This document shows positions 44,341-55,123 of a stretch of DNA of 64,000 nucleotides, one piece after another. Origin of the DNA: Juglans regia (Eukaryota > Streptophyta > Magnoliopsida > Fagales > Juglandaceae); the NCBI RefSeq assembly GCF_001411555.2, contig NC_049901.1, positions 26,028,562-26,092,561 on the forward strand. Direction: 5' to 3'. How positions within the stretch are numbered: position 1 is the stretch's first letter; each line of letters opens with the position of its first letter. A program made the translations under genes and the position numbers. The notes below the pieces were generated by a model. It was not told the origin of the DNA. It saw only the letters and a program-made list of their open reading frames with translations, and did not search any database.

Positions 44341-45014
44341 CGTGGCAAATAGTATGCTGATGACATGAAAACTGCTCGCAAAAAAAAAAAAAAAAAAAAA
44401 AAAGCCTTTTACCACGGAATCACATCGGCCAGTAAAACGTTGTGGGAAAAACTATTTTTGCTACGAAAAAAATGTTTTTTTCAGCGATTAAAAGTCACCG
44501 AAAATAAACTTACCAAAAATGTGTTCTTTTCGTGGGTAAATAGTTTTTTGCAACAAAGTAACTAGCTTTTTGCGGCAATGTTTTCTCGCTGCAAATAATC
44601 TTACCAGAAATATTGTTCTCTAGTGGGATATTAGATTTTGCGACGAGGTTATTAGCTTTTTACGGCTACTACTTATCGCCTTAAATAAACTTATCTGAAT
44701 TATTTTTTTATTCTGGGTTATTGAGCTTTTGTGGCGATAGTTTCTGGGTTTTGCGGCGATATTAACTCACCGCAAAAGACCATACAATTTAAACTCGGGT
44801 TATTCATTTCCCTCCAGCCGTCTCCCCCCTCCCCTCCTCGTCCCCTTTCTTTCTCCCTAATCCCTCTTCTCGCTCAAGCATCTGCCACACACAACCCAAG
44901 CTGCTGCGGACAGCCCGTTGCCAACAACCCCACCTCACTGGCCACCTCCTACCCTCTAGCGGACGCCGATCTGCCCCTCACTCTTCTTCCCATAGCTTCT
45001 TCTCTCTCAAGTTT
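44341..45014 (+). repeat. DNA-transposon end-like region with GCGGCGA repeats and C/T-rich leader
   Basis: Spaced imperfect words TTTTTGCGGC, TTTTGCGGCGATATTAACTC, CTCACCGCAAA and TTTTGCGACGAGGTTATTAG recur about every 60-90 bp, followed at 44810 by a C/T-rich leader-like stretch. A second region of this style lies at 62680-63330. The arrangement suggests subterminal repeats and the leader of a DNA transposon whose body is missing; family unresolved. The retrotransposon at 45015 cuts it. Confidence 0.45.
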
Positions 45015-47254
45015 TGTGGCGCCCCCGACCCCCATGTAAGGAAAACACGAGAATCGAGACGCCGGGATGATGACAACACGGTCACACATCCCAACGAAAG
45101 TGCCAAGTGTGTGTACATGCAACGGTGTACAACAACAACGCAGCGGATTAGTCAACTAAGTACCAGAATTTAAATACAAGTAAACATCAGTAAAGTTTTA
45201 AAAGTAGTTATACAGTCATCCAAAATAAAGTTAACACATGTCCCAAAAATACAAAGGGTAAAATAAATAACAAGCTAGTGATCCCAGATCACTCCTCGGG
45301 CGGAGCCGTCTCCTCAGGCTCACCCACCTCCTCCTCATCTGCATCAAAATCTGCGTTACCACAGAATGGTACCGTAGGTAAGTATAACCCAAAAATAATC
45401 TCAGGAATAAAATGCATTTAATACAACTAACATGCATGCATATGATGAAATATGCATTTTTCCTCAAAACATCATTTTCCCCGAAAATGATAATTTTCCA
45501 ACACACGCCAAAATCCGCTTTGGCCCAAAAATAATCCGTAAAACATTTTCCCAGAAAATGATTTACACAAAATCCAACTCACACTATTTTCCCAGAAAAT
45601 AGTCCATTTAATCCGTCAATACCCTATGCACCATGGCCTCCCCTAGGGACCATCCGCACGTCCTGGCTTCGTAGCGATGCCCAGTTCTGCGCCCAGCCCG
45701 TACATGGCCGAGCACTCACTACGCAACGAGCGATGCCCAGTTCCGCGCCCAGCGCGTACATGGCCAGACATCCTCTAGTCCCCGCCAGCAGAAGGACCAC
45801 GGAGTCGGCACGAATCTCTCGTTCGATCCCATTGTCGCCCAGCGACAATCCAGGGGACGTTACTCAGTTTATTCCGCTCCCGAGTAACCAGAGGAGCTCC
45901 ACCGAGATAATGCCCCATCTCGGCTTGGGGTTCGTGATACACACGCACCCAACAAATCATTCACATGAAAACCCAGTTTTCATAAACACATGAACATGAA
46001 TGCAATACACGAAAACCCAGTTTTCTTTACAAACATGATCATGCATGAAATAATGAAATGCACATGAACCAACCAATCCAAAATCCATCAATAACCAATA
46101 ACCAATAACCAATAACCAAAAACCAATCCAATCAAACCAACAACTCCAATCACAAATCCATCCGACCCCCGTACTCCTCGGACTCAGTCCGGCATGCCAA
46201 AAATACAGTGAAATGCTTTAGTGCAAAAATACATAAAATTCATGAGAATACTTTGGAGAAATACTTACAGTGCAATATAATAATTTCCAGAGGATCACGA
46301 AGCTGAAAATGGAGTCGTCTGAGCAACACCACAGTGTAAAATATACTGTGGCCGTGGGTCACAGATGCCCACTTTTCAACGAAGACAAACGAAGACCCAA
46401 AAATGATAGGGTAGGGCCTAGAGAGGTTGGTGAAGCCAATGGTGGTGGTGGTTTGCCGTGGGTGGCGGCGCAAGGGGTGGTTTTAGGCCAAAAATGTACA
46501 AATCGGAAATGGACTTGGTGGGGCTTCACCGGTGACGGATCGGAGCTGGAGTTGGGTCCATTGGATTGCCAAGAGGTCGAGGATGATGTGGTAGGAAGAT
46601 AGTGGCCGGAGGTGGAGCGACGGCGGCGCTGGAGCGAATGGTGGCCGCGGCTTTGGAGGGTGCGTGCGGGCTACCGGCGGCGAGATAGGGGCTGGGATTT
46701 GGGGGGTGAGGTCGCCGGAGGGAAGGGGTGCTAGTCGGCCGGGCGGTGTCGCGCACGGCAGCGTGACGGCGGCTGGGCTGGGAGGTGGACAGACGCACGG
46801 GGAGAGAGAGAAGGAGAGAGAGGGAGCTGGTCGCGCGGGAGAAGGGACCGAAAGAAAATAAGGTAAAAAGAAAGAAAAAAAAGGAAGGAAAAGAAAAGGA
46901 GAGGAAAGAAAAAGAGGGGAAAAGAAATGAGGTCCAATCCTCATAACTTGGGTCACGAAAATGATCCAACGGAAACGATTTTAAAACCACAAATTAAATA
47001 AAATAATTTAAACGTAATGGTAAAGTCAATTTGAAATAATTAAATCACCCAGTAATTAATTTAAATATTAAAAGCAATTTAAATACATAACAATAAATAA
47101 ATATTAAGAAAGCACATAAAAATAATTTTCACCAAATTAAAATCATAGAAATAACTCACTAAAAATCCAACCAATTTTAAAATAAGAGAATAAATTTTTG
47201 AATAAATAATAAAAATCCTTCAGTAAAAATTACACTAAAATACGGGGTGTTACA
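45015..47254 (-). repeat. 3' LTR of the Tekay-like element
   Basis: 2240 bp. It contains a tandem duplication of CGATGCCCAGTTCCGCGCCC (about 45676 and 45732), an AATAACC repeat (46088-46118) and a GA-rich stretch (46796-46930). It aligns nearly throughout with the LTR at 51231, with several indels (for example about 25 bp near 46340). Confidence 0.9.
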
Positions 47255-47275
47255 TCCTCCCCCCTTAAAAAAAAT
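47255..47275 (-). promoter_or_regulatory. Polypurine tract of the Tekay-like element
   Basis: TCCTCCCCCCTTAAAAAAAA on the plus strand, a purine run on the minus strand immediately before the 3' LTR start. Confidence 0.85.
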
Positions 47276-47445
47276 TTCGTCCTCGAAATTAGCAAGGTCA
47301 AACATTAAACTAAGACAGGAACAAGATTCAACCGAGAGCATACTTAGAACATACCGTCAAAATAGTCCAGCAAGGCCACTCTATAAGCAACAAGCCCAAC
47401 CTTCTCTACGATCTGAAAATGGCCAACATATCTTGGACTAAACTT

Positions 47446-48261
47446 TCATTTCTTACCAAAGCGCTTAAAGCCTTTCATAAGAGAGACTTTAAGATAAACC
47501 CAATCACTTACTTCAAATGATAAGTCTCTTCTGCTTATATCTGTGTAACTCTTCTGGCGACTTTGCTCTTCCGCCATTTTAGTCCTTATAAACTGAACTT
47601 GATCCTTCATTTCTTGAATTATCTCAGGCCCAAACAATTTGCTCTCGCCGACTTCATCCCAACACAAGGGCGATCTACACTTCCTTCCATACAAAGCTTC
47701 ATACGGGGCCATCTGAATGGAGGAATGAAAACTGTTATTATAAGAGAATTCAATAAGCGGTAGATGATTCTCCCAACTTCCTTGAAATTCTGTGACACAA
47801 GACCGCAACATATCCTCCAGAGTCTGAATAGTACGCTCTGATTGACCGTCTGTTTGAGGGAGATACGCAGAACTAAACTTCAACTTAGTGCCTAAAGCTG
47901 CCTGCAAGCTCTTCCAAAAATGGGACGTAAACCGCGGGTCCCGATCTGACACGATACTCTTGGGTACTCCATGCAAACGCACTATCTCCTTGACATATAA
48001 CCGAGTCAACTTACCCAAAGAGTCAGTATTATTAATAGGCAAGAAATGGGCACTCTTGGTCAGCCGATCAACAATCACCCAAATTGAGTTCTTCCCACTA
48101 GGAATCCTCGGCAAACCCACAACAAAATCCATAGAAATATCATCCCACTTCCACTCAGGAATAGGGAGAGGTTGAAGTCTACCGGCAGGTCTTTGATGCT
48201 CAGCCTTCACTTGACGGCACATGTCACATTTCTCAATAAACAAAGCGATGTCCAACTTCAT
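47446..48261 (-). pseudogene. Ty3/gypsy integrase (Tekay type), C-terminus cut by a stop
   Basis: Inserts retrotransposon cDNA into the genome. 271 open codons: the end of the H2C2 zinc finger (CDMCRQ), then the catalytic core with D45 (ISMDFVVGLP), D106 (IVSDRDPRF) and E142 (QSERTIQTLED), a DD35E arrangement that is complete. YNNSFHSSIQMAPYEALYGR is the Tekay/Del hallmark. The frame stops at TGA (47446-47448) after RFGKK, where relatives have Gly. The frame continues beyond with SPRYVGHFQIVEKVG and then decays, so the chromodomain is absent or degraded. It is in frame with the RNase H segment upstream. Confidence 0.88.
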
Positions 48262-48291
48262 TCCTTTCCACCAGAAATTCCTCTTTAAATC

Positions 48292-48873
48292 TCAATACAT
48301 CTTTGTGCTTCCTGGATGAACTGAATAACGAGCCGCATGAGCTTCTGCCAAAATCCGCTCTTTAAATTCAGAATCTCGGGGAATCACTCTACGATCCTGA
48401 AACCGAAGAATACCATCCTTATCCAAGCTGTAATGCAAGGGTCCTCTAGACTTCCTGACTCTTTTCCTGATAGCTAACAATGTAGGATCCCTTCTTTGAA
48501 GAGTCTTCAATTCTTCATAATCCACTACTCGGACATCCAAGACTGACGATAACAATTCCTCTTGCTGTGAACTCTCGATAAGAAGTCTCCTCATTCCACA
48601 AAGGAGAGAGTCCAAATCCGATGACTCTGCTTCATCCACTTGTTGAGATTTCCTACTCAAAGCATCAGCGACTAAATTCGTCTTTCCTGGATGATACTCG
48701 ATCTCACATTGATAGTCGCTAATCAACTCTAACCACCGTCTCTGTCTCATATTGAGATTCTTCTGAGTAAACAGATGCTTTAAGCTCTTGTGATCAGTAA
48801 AAACTTCACAGGCTTCACCATACAGATAATGCCGCCAAATCTTAAGAGCAAAAACTATTGCCGCCAACTCCAA
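48292..48873 (-). pseudogene. RNase H and integrase N-terminus of the Tekay-like element
   Basis: 193 open codons. The first 75 are the RNase H domain of a Ty3 polyprotein ([51 protein letters not shown]), missing its N-terminal beta strands. The rest is the linker and the start of the integrase zinc finger ([15 protein letters not shown]). A TGA at 48292-48294 separates it from the integrase ORF, which is in the same frame. The upstream coding sequence stops abruptly at about 48880. Confidence 0.86.
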
Positions 48874-51215
48874 ATCAACACCTATGCTACAACTTCTAAA
48901 CCTCCATTGAATTCTACTTTTGGTAACCTAATAGACACTTCCAAAGCTAACCATCAATAACAAATTGCACAACTAAATTATTAATCTCCAATTACAAGTA
49001 TCTTGTCAAAATTCAAGTCACCACTAATTCCCCAAAATCAGCACAATCTGAACTCCTGACTACAACCAAAAATACCACGCTTCTGCTGCGCACTCTGATA
49101 TTCGCCACATGCATAAAACTTATGTTCTCATGAAACTAACACCATCAAGTACAAGGTGGCTCCATTCCTATTGACCAAAAACTCTTATCACATCTTGGTA
49201 GAAAAATACTCCCTTTCCAAAAACCACGAATTATAACTCAAATTCCTCAATTAACTCTCGCAGCCTTAATCAAAATCAATACCATAAAATACATCCATGA
49301 TCATTGACAGAAACCCAAACTCAAACAACCTCAGCTTCCCAATTTGAAAATAAGCAATCTCAACCCAAAATACATCCACCTCATCTACGAACCACCATAG
49401 ACTACACCAAAACATCATCAAAACCTTCTTGGTAACTCACCCACTTATCTCTACTCCTACAAGCTAGCATTAACACAGCTAGTTCCTTCAATAGTACATC
49501 ACTATTAAACCTCAAGGCAAACCATACTGCTCAAATCTTCAATCCACCAAAAGTCATTGCAAAGCACCCAAGGATCCTAATGCTTAATTAACCGCATACT
49601 TGATCATCTTATCCACTGTTGATACCTAAGGTTCAACTTCGAAGATCTTATCATACACCATACATGATGTCCCAACAATCTCTCTTCCGGTTAAATAACA
49701 ATGTCCTTAATTCAACCAACTGGATGCTCAATTTCCAAAAGAAAGTATAACCTCAAAAATTTAAATTCCTAGGTGACCTCAAGTCACAATTAATTCCTGA
49801 AGATAATCACAATAACTATTCCCAACCATGCTTCATTGAGTAACCCACTTCAACTGCACACTTCGATCAACTCACCAAAAACTCCAAGCCAAGGTCTCTT
49901 AAATTACCACTATTGTGTCGACTCCTCTTCAACACCTACCAAAGTCTCTTCCTCCAAACCAAAATTGAGACTAGGACTTATACTCTCCGAAATCCATAAC
50001 CACTCACCACTACTATACATCAATGTCACGCACCCTTAGCCCAAAACCAATAATCCTCCAAACGTGCAGATGATCATCATTACCATTTCCATCACTAGAC
50101 CTATATCCTTGAAATGAACAAGAATCATTTCCTAAATCTGCACCATCTATTATCCTTAAAATTGATACGGATTAAATCCTCAACCTATCACTGAAACATC
50201 GAGCTAAAAGCAATAATCTTTCGAATTAGATCAACATCCTCAATCCTCAGAAAATACACGAACTAGATAATTCCCTTCAGTTTCCAAAGAAATTATCCTA
50301 AAAAAAATTCTCATATCAGTAACTCAACTCTCATCAATCCTATTTTAATTCAGTCCTTCAACTTTGTAATTCTAAAACCTTAAACAAAATAAAAATCATT
50401 TTCCGAAATCCTTAAAATCGATGACCTCAAATCTAAAACATTCACCCTATAAAACTTGTAAATTCTAAAACCCCAAATGTTATCAAATTGCTTATCAAGG
50501 TCGGCAAGATCGAAAACTTCTAATCTAAGTAATCCTTTAATTGCTTGTTGAACTTACCACCTTAAATCTCATAACTTATTTCCTAAAAACTATGAAGCCT
50601 CAAACCTCAGATGAACTTATCATAAATCTAACCTTGAAATTTGTTGAACTTACAACCTCCTACCCCAAAAACTCATTACATAAATTCTACGGAACCTAAG
50701 ACCTTAATTATCCTAAGCAATTTAAAATTATTCCCCCCTTAGCAGCAATTCGAATTCCTACTCCAAAAAGTTCACCCTGACCAAGATGTTCGAACCTCGA
50801 TATTAAAACAAACCAATCACCAAGAGTTCAAACCTATTACACCAAATGTTCAAGCCTAACAATGGCCTTCTCAGTCATACCATCTCCTGTCATAGCATAA
50901 TCCTTAACCCGCCTTTCAATTCCGAACAAAACAAAACAAAACAAAATCAAATCATATCAAATAAAATTTCATACATAAAATAGCATACGACAAAATGCAT
51001 AAAATCAATGAAGTAGCTCACAATAAAATGATTAAAACAATAAAATAACATACCATAAAATAAATCAATAAAATAAATAAACAAACAAGTAATATACAAT
51101 AACTAAATAAAACCAATAAAACCACAAACTTTAAATTAAATAATTTTCAAATCATAACTTTTAAAACTTTCTGGTACTGCACCTATGGGACATGTGGTTT
51201 TACCCAGAGCCGAAC
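48874..51215 (-). other. Non-coding internal domain of the Tekay-like element
   Basis: About 2.3 kb, strongly A/C-rich on the plus strand, with no gag, protease or reverse transcriptase words in any frame that I can recognise. It occupies the place of those genes between primer site and RNase H. It looks like foreign or heavily scrambled sequence. A 50930-51120 stretch is rich in AAATAAAATA. Confidence 0.6.
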
Positions 51216-51229
51216 TGCTCTGATACCAC
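51216..51229 (-). promoter_or_regulatory. Primer-binding site (Met-tRNA) of the Tekay-like element
   Basis: Plus-strand TGCTCTGATACCAC is the reverse complement of GTGGTATCAGAGCA and abuts the LTR start at 51231. Confidence 0.92.
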
Positions 51230-51230
51230 C

Positions 51231-53447
51231 TGTGGCGCCCCCGACCCCCATGTAAGGAAAACACGGGAATCGAGACGCCGGGATGATGACAACACAGTCA
51301 CACATCCCAACGAAAGTGCCAAGTGTGTGTACATGCAACGGTGTACCACAACAACAACGCAGCGGATTAGTCAACTAAGTACCAGAATTTAAATACAAGT
51401 AAATATCAGTAAAGTTTTAAAAGCAGTTATACAGTCATCCAAAATAAAGTTTAACACAAGTCCCAAAAATACAAAGGGTAAAATAAAATAACAAAAAAAC
51501 AGTGATCCCAGATCACTCCTCGAGCGGAGCCGTCTCCTCAGGCTCGCCCTCCTCCTCCTCATCTGCACCAAAATCTGCGTTACCACAAAATGGTACCGCA
51601 GGTAAGTATAACCCAAAAATAATCTCAGGAATAAAATGCATTTAATACAACTAACATGCATGCATATGATGAAATATGCATTTTCCTCAAAATATCATTT
51701 TCCCCGAAAATGATAATTTTCCAACACACGCCAAAATCTCATTTGGCCCAAAAATAATCCGTAAAACATTTTCCCAGAAAATGATTTACACAAAATCCAA
51801 CTCACACTATTTTCCCAGAAAATAGTCCATTTAATCCGTCAATACCCTATGCACCATGGCCTCCCCTAGGGACCATCCGCATGTCCTGGCTTCGTAGCGA
51901 TGCCCAGTTCCGCGCCCAGCGCATACATGGCCGAGCACCCACTACGCAACGAGCGATGCCCAGTTCCGCGCCCAGCGCGTACATGGCCAGACATCCTCTA
52001 GTCCCCGCCAGCAGAAGGACCACGGAGTCGGCACGAATCTCTCGTCCGATCCCATTGTCGCCCAGCGACAATCAAGGGGACGTTACTCAGTTTATTCCGC
52101 TCCCGAGTAACCAGAGGAGCTCCACCGAGATAATGCCCCATCTCGGCTTGGGGTCGTGATACGCACGCACCCAAATTCCATTCTCACATGAAAACCCATT
52201 TTTCATAAACACATGAACATGAATGCAATACACGAAAACCCAGTTTTCCTTTACAAACATGATCATGCATGAAATAATGATATGCACATGTACCAACACA
52301 AATCCACATTCCTCAATAACCAATAACCAATAACCAAAAACCAATCCAATCCAATCCAATTAAACCAACAACTCCAATCACAAATCCATCCGACCCCCGT
52401 ACTCCTCGGACTCAGTCCGGCATGCCAAAAATACAGTGAAAAGCGTTAGTGCAAAAATACATAAAATTCATGAGAATCTTTGGAGAAATACTTACAGAGC
52501 AATAAGATAATTTCCGGAGGATCACAAAGCTGAAAAAGGCGACGTCTGAGCAACACCACAGTGTATTTCAAATACCCACTTTTCAACGGAGACAAACGAA
52601 GACCCCAAAATGATAGGGTAGGGCCTAGAGAGGTCGGTGAAGCCAATGGTAGTGGTGGTTTGCCGTGGGTGGCGGCGCAAGGGGTGTTTTTAGGCCAAAA
52701 AGGCCGAAATCGGAGATGGGCTTGGTTGTGCTTCACCGGTGACGGATCGGAGCCGGGGTTGGGTCCATTGGGTTGCCAAGAGGTCGGGGATGAAGTGGTA
52801 GGAAGATGGTGGCCAATGGTGGCGCGACGGCGGCGCGCGAAGGAAATGAAGCCGCAGCAGGGTGTTGCGCGTGGAGGCTAATGGCGGCGAGATAGGGGCT
52901 GAGATTCACGGGGAAGGGTCGCCGGCCGATGGGGAGGGGAACGGAAGGGGCGGTGTTGGTCACGGGAGGCGCACGGCTGCGCTGGGTGGAAGAGAAAGAA
53001 ACAGACGGAAGAGAGAGGGAGGGGGCTGGGCTTCGCGGCGCGCGGGAAAGGAAAATACTGGGAGAAGAAAAAGAAAAGAAAGAAAAGAAATGGAGGAAAA
53101 GAAAAATAGGGGAAAAGAAATGAGGTCCAATCCTCATAACTTGGGTCACGAAAATGATCCAACGGAAACGATTTTAAAACCACAAATTAAATAAAATAAT
53201 TTAAACGTAATGGTAAAGTCAAATTGAAATAATTAAATCTCACAGTAATTAATTTAAATATTAAAAGCAATTTAAATACACAACATTAAATAAATATTAA
53301 GAAAGCACATAAAAATAATTTTCACCAAATTAAAATCATAGAAATAAACTCACTAAAAATCCAACCAATTTTAAAATAAGAGGATAAATTTTTGAATAAA
53401 TAATAAAAATCCTTCAGTAAAAATACACTAAAATACGGGATGTTACA
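51231..53447 (-). repeat. 5' LTR of the Tekay-like element
   Basis: 2217 bp; same internal landmarks as the LTR at 45015, including the duplicated CGATGCCCAGTTCCGCGCCC (about 51899 and 51955). The two LTRs have visible substitutions and indels, so the element is not recent. Confidence 0.9.
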
Positions 53448-53760
53448 TAGGCCCCCTTAAGTACTTCCCATAATAAACTCAATTATTCTAAACTAATAAA
53501 ATAAGTTCTTTAAATGAATTAAATAAGTTGAAACCCTTCAAGAGCCCAAAGCCTTTAAGTCTTGTCGTTGCACTCTTCCATAGGTGATCAAATGAATTAA
53601 AACTGGATCTTCATCCTTCAAGCCCCATCTTGAATGTTGGGCTCTTGCTAAACTCTTCCCAAGTGGATTGCATCAATCATTGCATTGTCACATTGATCTT
53701 CTTGGCCCATCTGGAAGTTGCAAATGATCTTTAAGACTAGGCCCATCTTGATTCCCATCA
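53448..53760 (-). repeat. LTR fragment of the copy A-H family
   Basis: The U3 half of an inverted long-subtype LTR (TAGGCCCCCTTAAGTACTTC to TTCCCATCA), matching 20889-21197. The Tekay-like element abuts its left side. Confidence 0.88.
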
Positions 53761-54080
53761 CTCGTGTTGGGTCATGCCGGAGACAGTAGTGGCGATGCTG
53801 GCTAGTTGGACATATCTAAGAGGCAATCATGGAAAATGCTTCCTATTTGTATCAGAGGTGTGTGTGGCAGGAGCACAATAAACGAACGTTCGAGGACAAA
53901 GAGAGATTGATGGAGGAACTAAAATCTTTCTTTTTAGAATTCTTTGTACTTGGGCTATAGCCATTAATTTTAATGGTCAAGATTTTCATAACTTCCTACT
54001 TAGGGCATTGATTGTACTGAACATGGCTTTGCCCATTCTCTTATAAAAAAAAAAAGTAAAAAAAAAAAATTTTTGAGTTC
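53761..54080 (+). pseudogene. LINE (L1-type) 3' end, 5'-truncated and frameshifted
   Basis: Translated words from different frames match the C-terminal end of plant L1 reverse transcriptases: WKMLPICI, WQEHNKRTFEDKERLMEELK, and after a frameshift TWAIAINFNGQDFHNFL. An A-rich tail (54045-54070) follows. Only the last ~250 bp are present. No catalytic residues. Confidence 0.75.
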
Positions 54081-55123
54081 CTTCTAGAATTCTTTGTTCA
54101 CCGTACAATGATCCTCATAGAACTGCAGCTCGGCTTACCATCACCAGACACATGGTCAGCCAAATCCCTTCCAATCATTATAGCAAATATCCCAATTCCC
54201 TACAAATATTCCTCCATCCATTACTCTACTTTCCTTATTACAATTGGAAACATAACATTATGAAACAACATTTTGGGATTCCCTTGACCAGTGTTCGATA
54301 TACCTTAGAAGAGCAATTTTTGTGGATTATTATTATTCTCGAGAAAGGAACTGGGGATTATTGAACTTGGAGCTGCTCTATTTCAATTTTCTACATGTTA
54401 GCATTTTTTTTTGTTTGTTTCGTTTCGCCCAAAATCAATTATTCCAGAAATCAGAGTTTTCGACGAGAAAAATTCTAAATTCAGGCCCGTTGTTTTAACA
54501 CACCCCACACATCCATCAACGTATCTATTGTCTAACAATTTGAATTTTACAGCAAGCCAAATCCCTTCTTTGCCACTGCCATACACAACGACTTTAACCT
54601 GGGATACCTAAAGCTTTAAAAGCTTTCAATCCCAACCTTCCCCCTCCACTGTCGTGTTGCCGAAATTGAGACGTTAGAATGGACGGTGACATTGCGCCTG
54701 TCAACCACACAACTGAGGAAGCCTTGTAATTGTAGATGCTACACAAACTGGTAAATTTATATCTTCCTCGTCTATTCTTCTCTATCGTTCTATGTTATCT
54801 AATCCAGATTTTGGCTAATTGAGTTTCTATCATTTACTTCAGTTGTGAGCAGTTTTGATCATAGGATTCGTTGGACAGTGTATTGACAGCTGAGTTTCAT
54901 GTCTGAACTCAAGACAGATTCCTGTAACTTTTGGTATGTTTTTCTTTCCCTTCAGCTTATATGTTTATTGATTTGATAAATTAGAAACATGGAATTTATT
55001 TCTTCTGAACCTGCGAATAAGGTTAGATTTTCACTCTTTCAGAACCTAAACAACAAAATGCTCCACTGGCCCAAACCCATATCCGGAATCACTTAAAAGT
55101 TAAATTATTGTCGCTCACCTACT
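54081..55123. other. Intergenic DNA with a possible 5' untranslated exon of the APO4-like gene
   Basis: No recognisable protein. At about 54600-54748 a moderately GC-richer segment contains a small ATG frame (17 codons from 54679, MDGDIAPVN) and ends CAAACTG|GTAAAT, a possible splice donor. If so, the hAT element lies in a 5' intron of the gene at 57641. 54749-55115 is ordinary AT-rich DNA. Confidence 0.35.

Larger units (their letters stand above)
45015..53447 (-). mobile_element. Tekay-like Ty3/gypsy retrotransposon, internally deleted, minus strand
   Basis: LTRs of 2240 bp (45015-47254, the 3' LTR) and 2217 bp (51231-53447, the 5' LTR) read on the minus strand TGTAACACCCC... or TGTAACATCCC... 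to ...GGCGCCACA. A Met-tRNA primer site abuts the 5' LTR and a polypurine tract abuts the 3' LTR. Only RNase H and integrase remain; gag, protease and reverse transcriptase are replaced by 2.3 kb of non-coding A/C-rich DNA. Flanks do not match (AGTTT left, TAGGC right), so the outer ends have been rearranged since insertion. Confidence 0.9.

Noticed and set aside
44731..45039. 102-codon Pro/Ser/Leu-rich frame
   Set aside because: It runs across the boundary of the Tekay-like LTR at 45015 and has no domain.
46483..46990. Pro/Ser/Phe-rich open frames of 154-157 codons
   Set aside because: Overlapping low-complexity frames in the purine-rich part of an LTR.
45624..52071. Similar ~74-residue minus-strand frames at 45624-45848 and 51847-52071
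   Set aside because: Their conservation is explained by being at the same place in the two LTR copies; no protein features.
53885..53897. ACGAACGTTCGAG inside the LINE fragment, similar to the CACTA palindrome
   Set aside because: A single site within the reverse transcriptase coding word NKRTFED; chance match.
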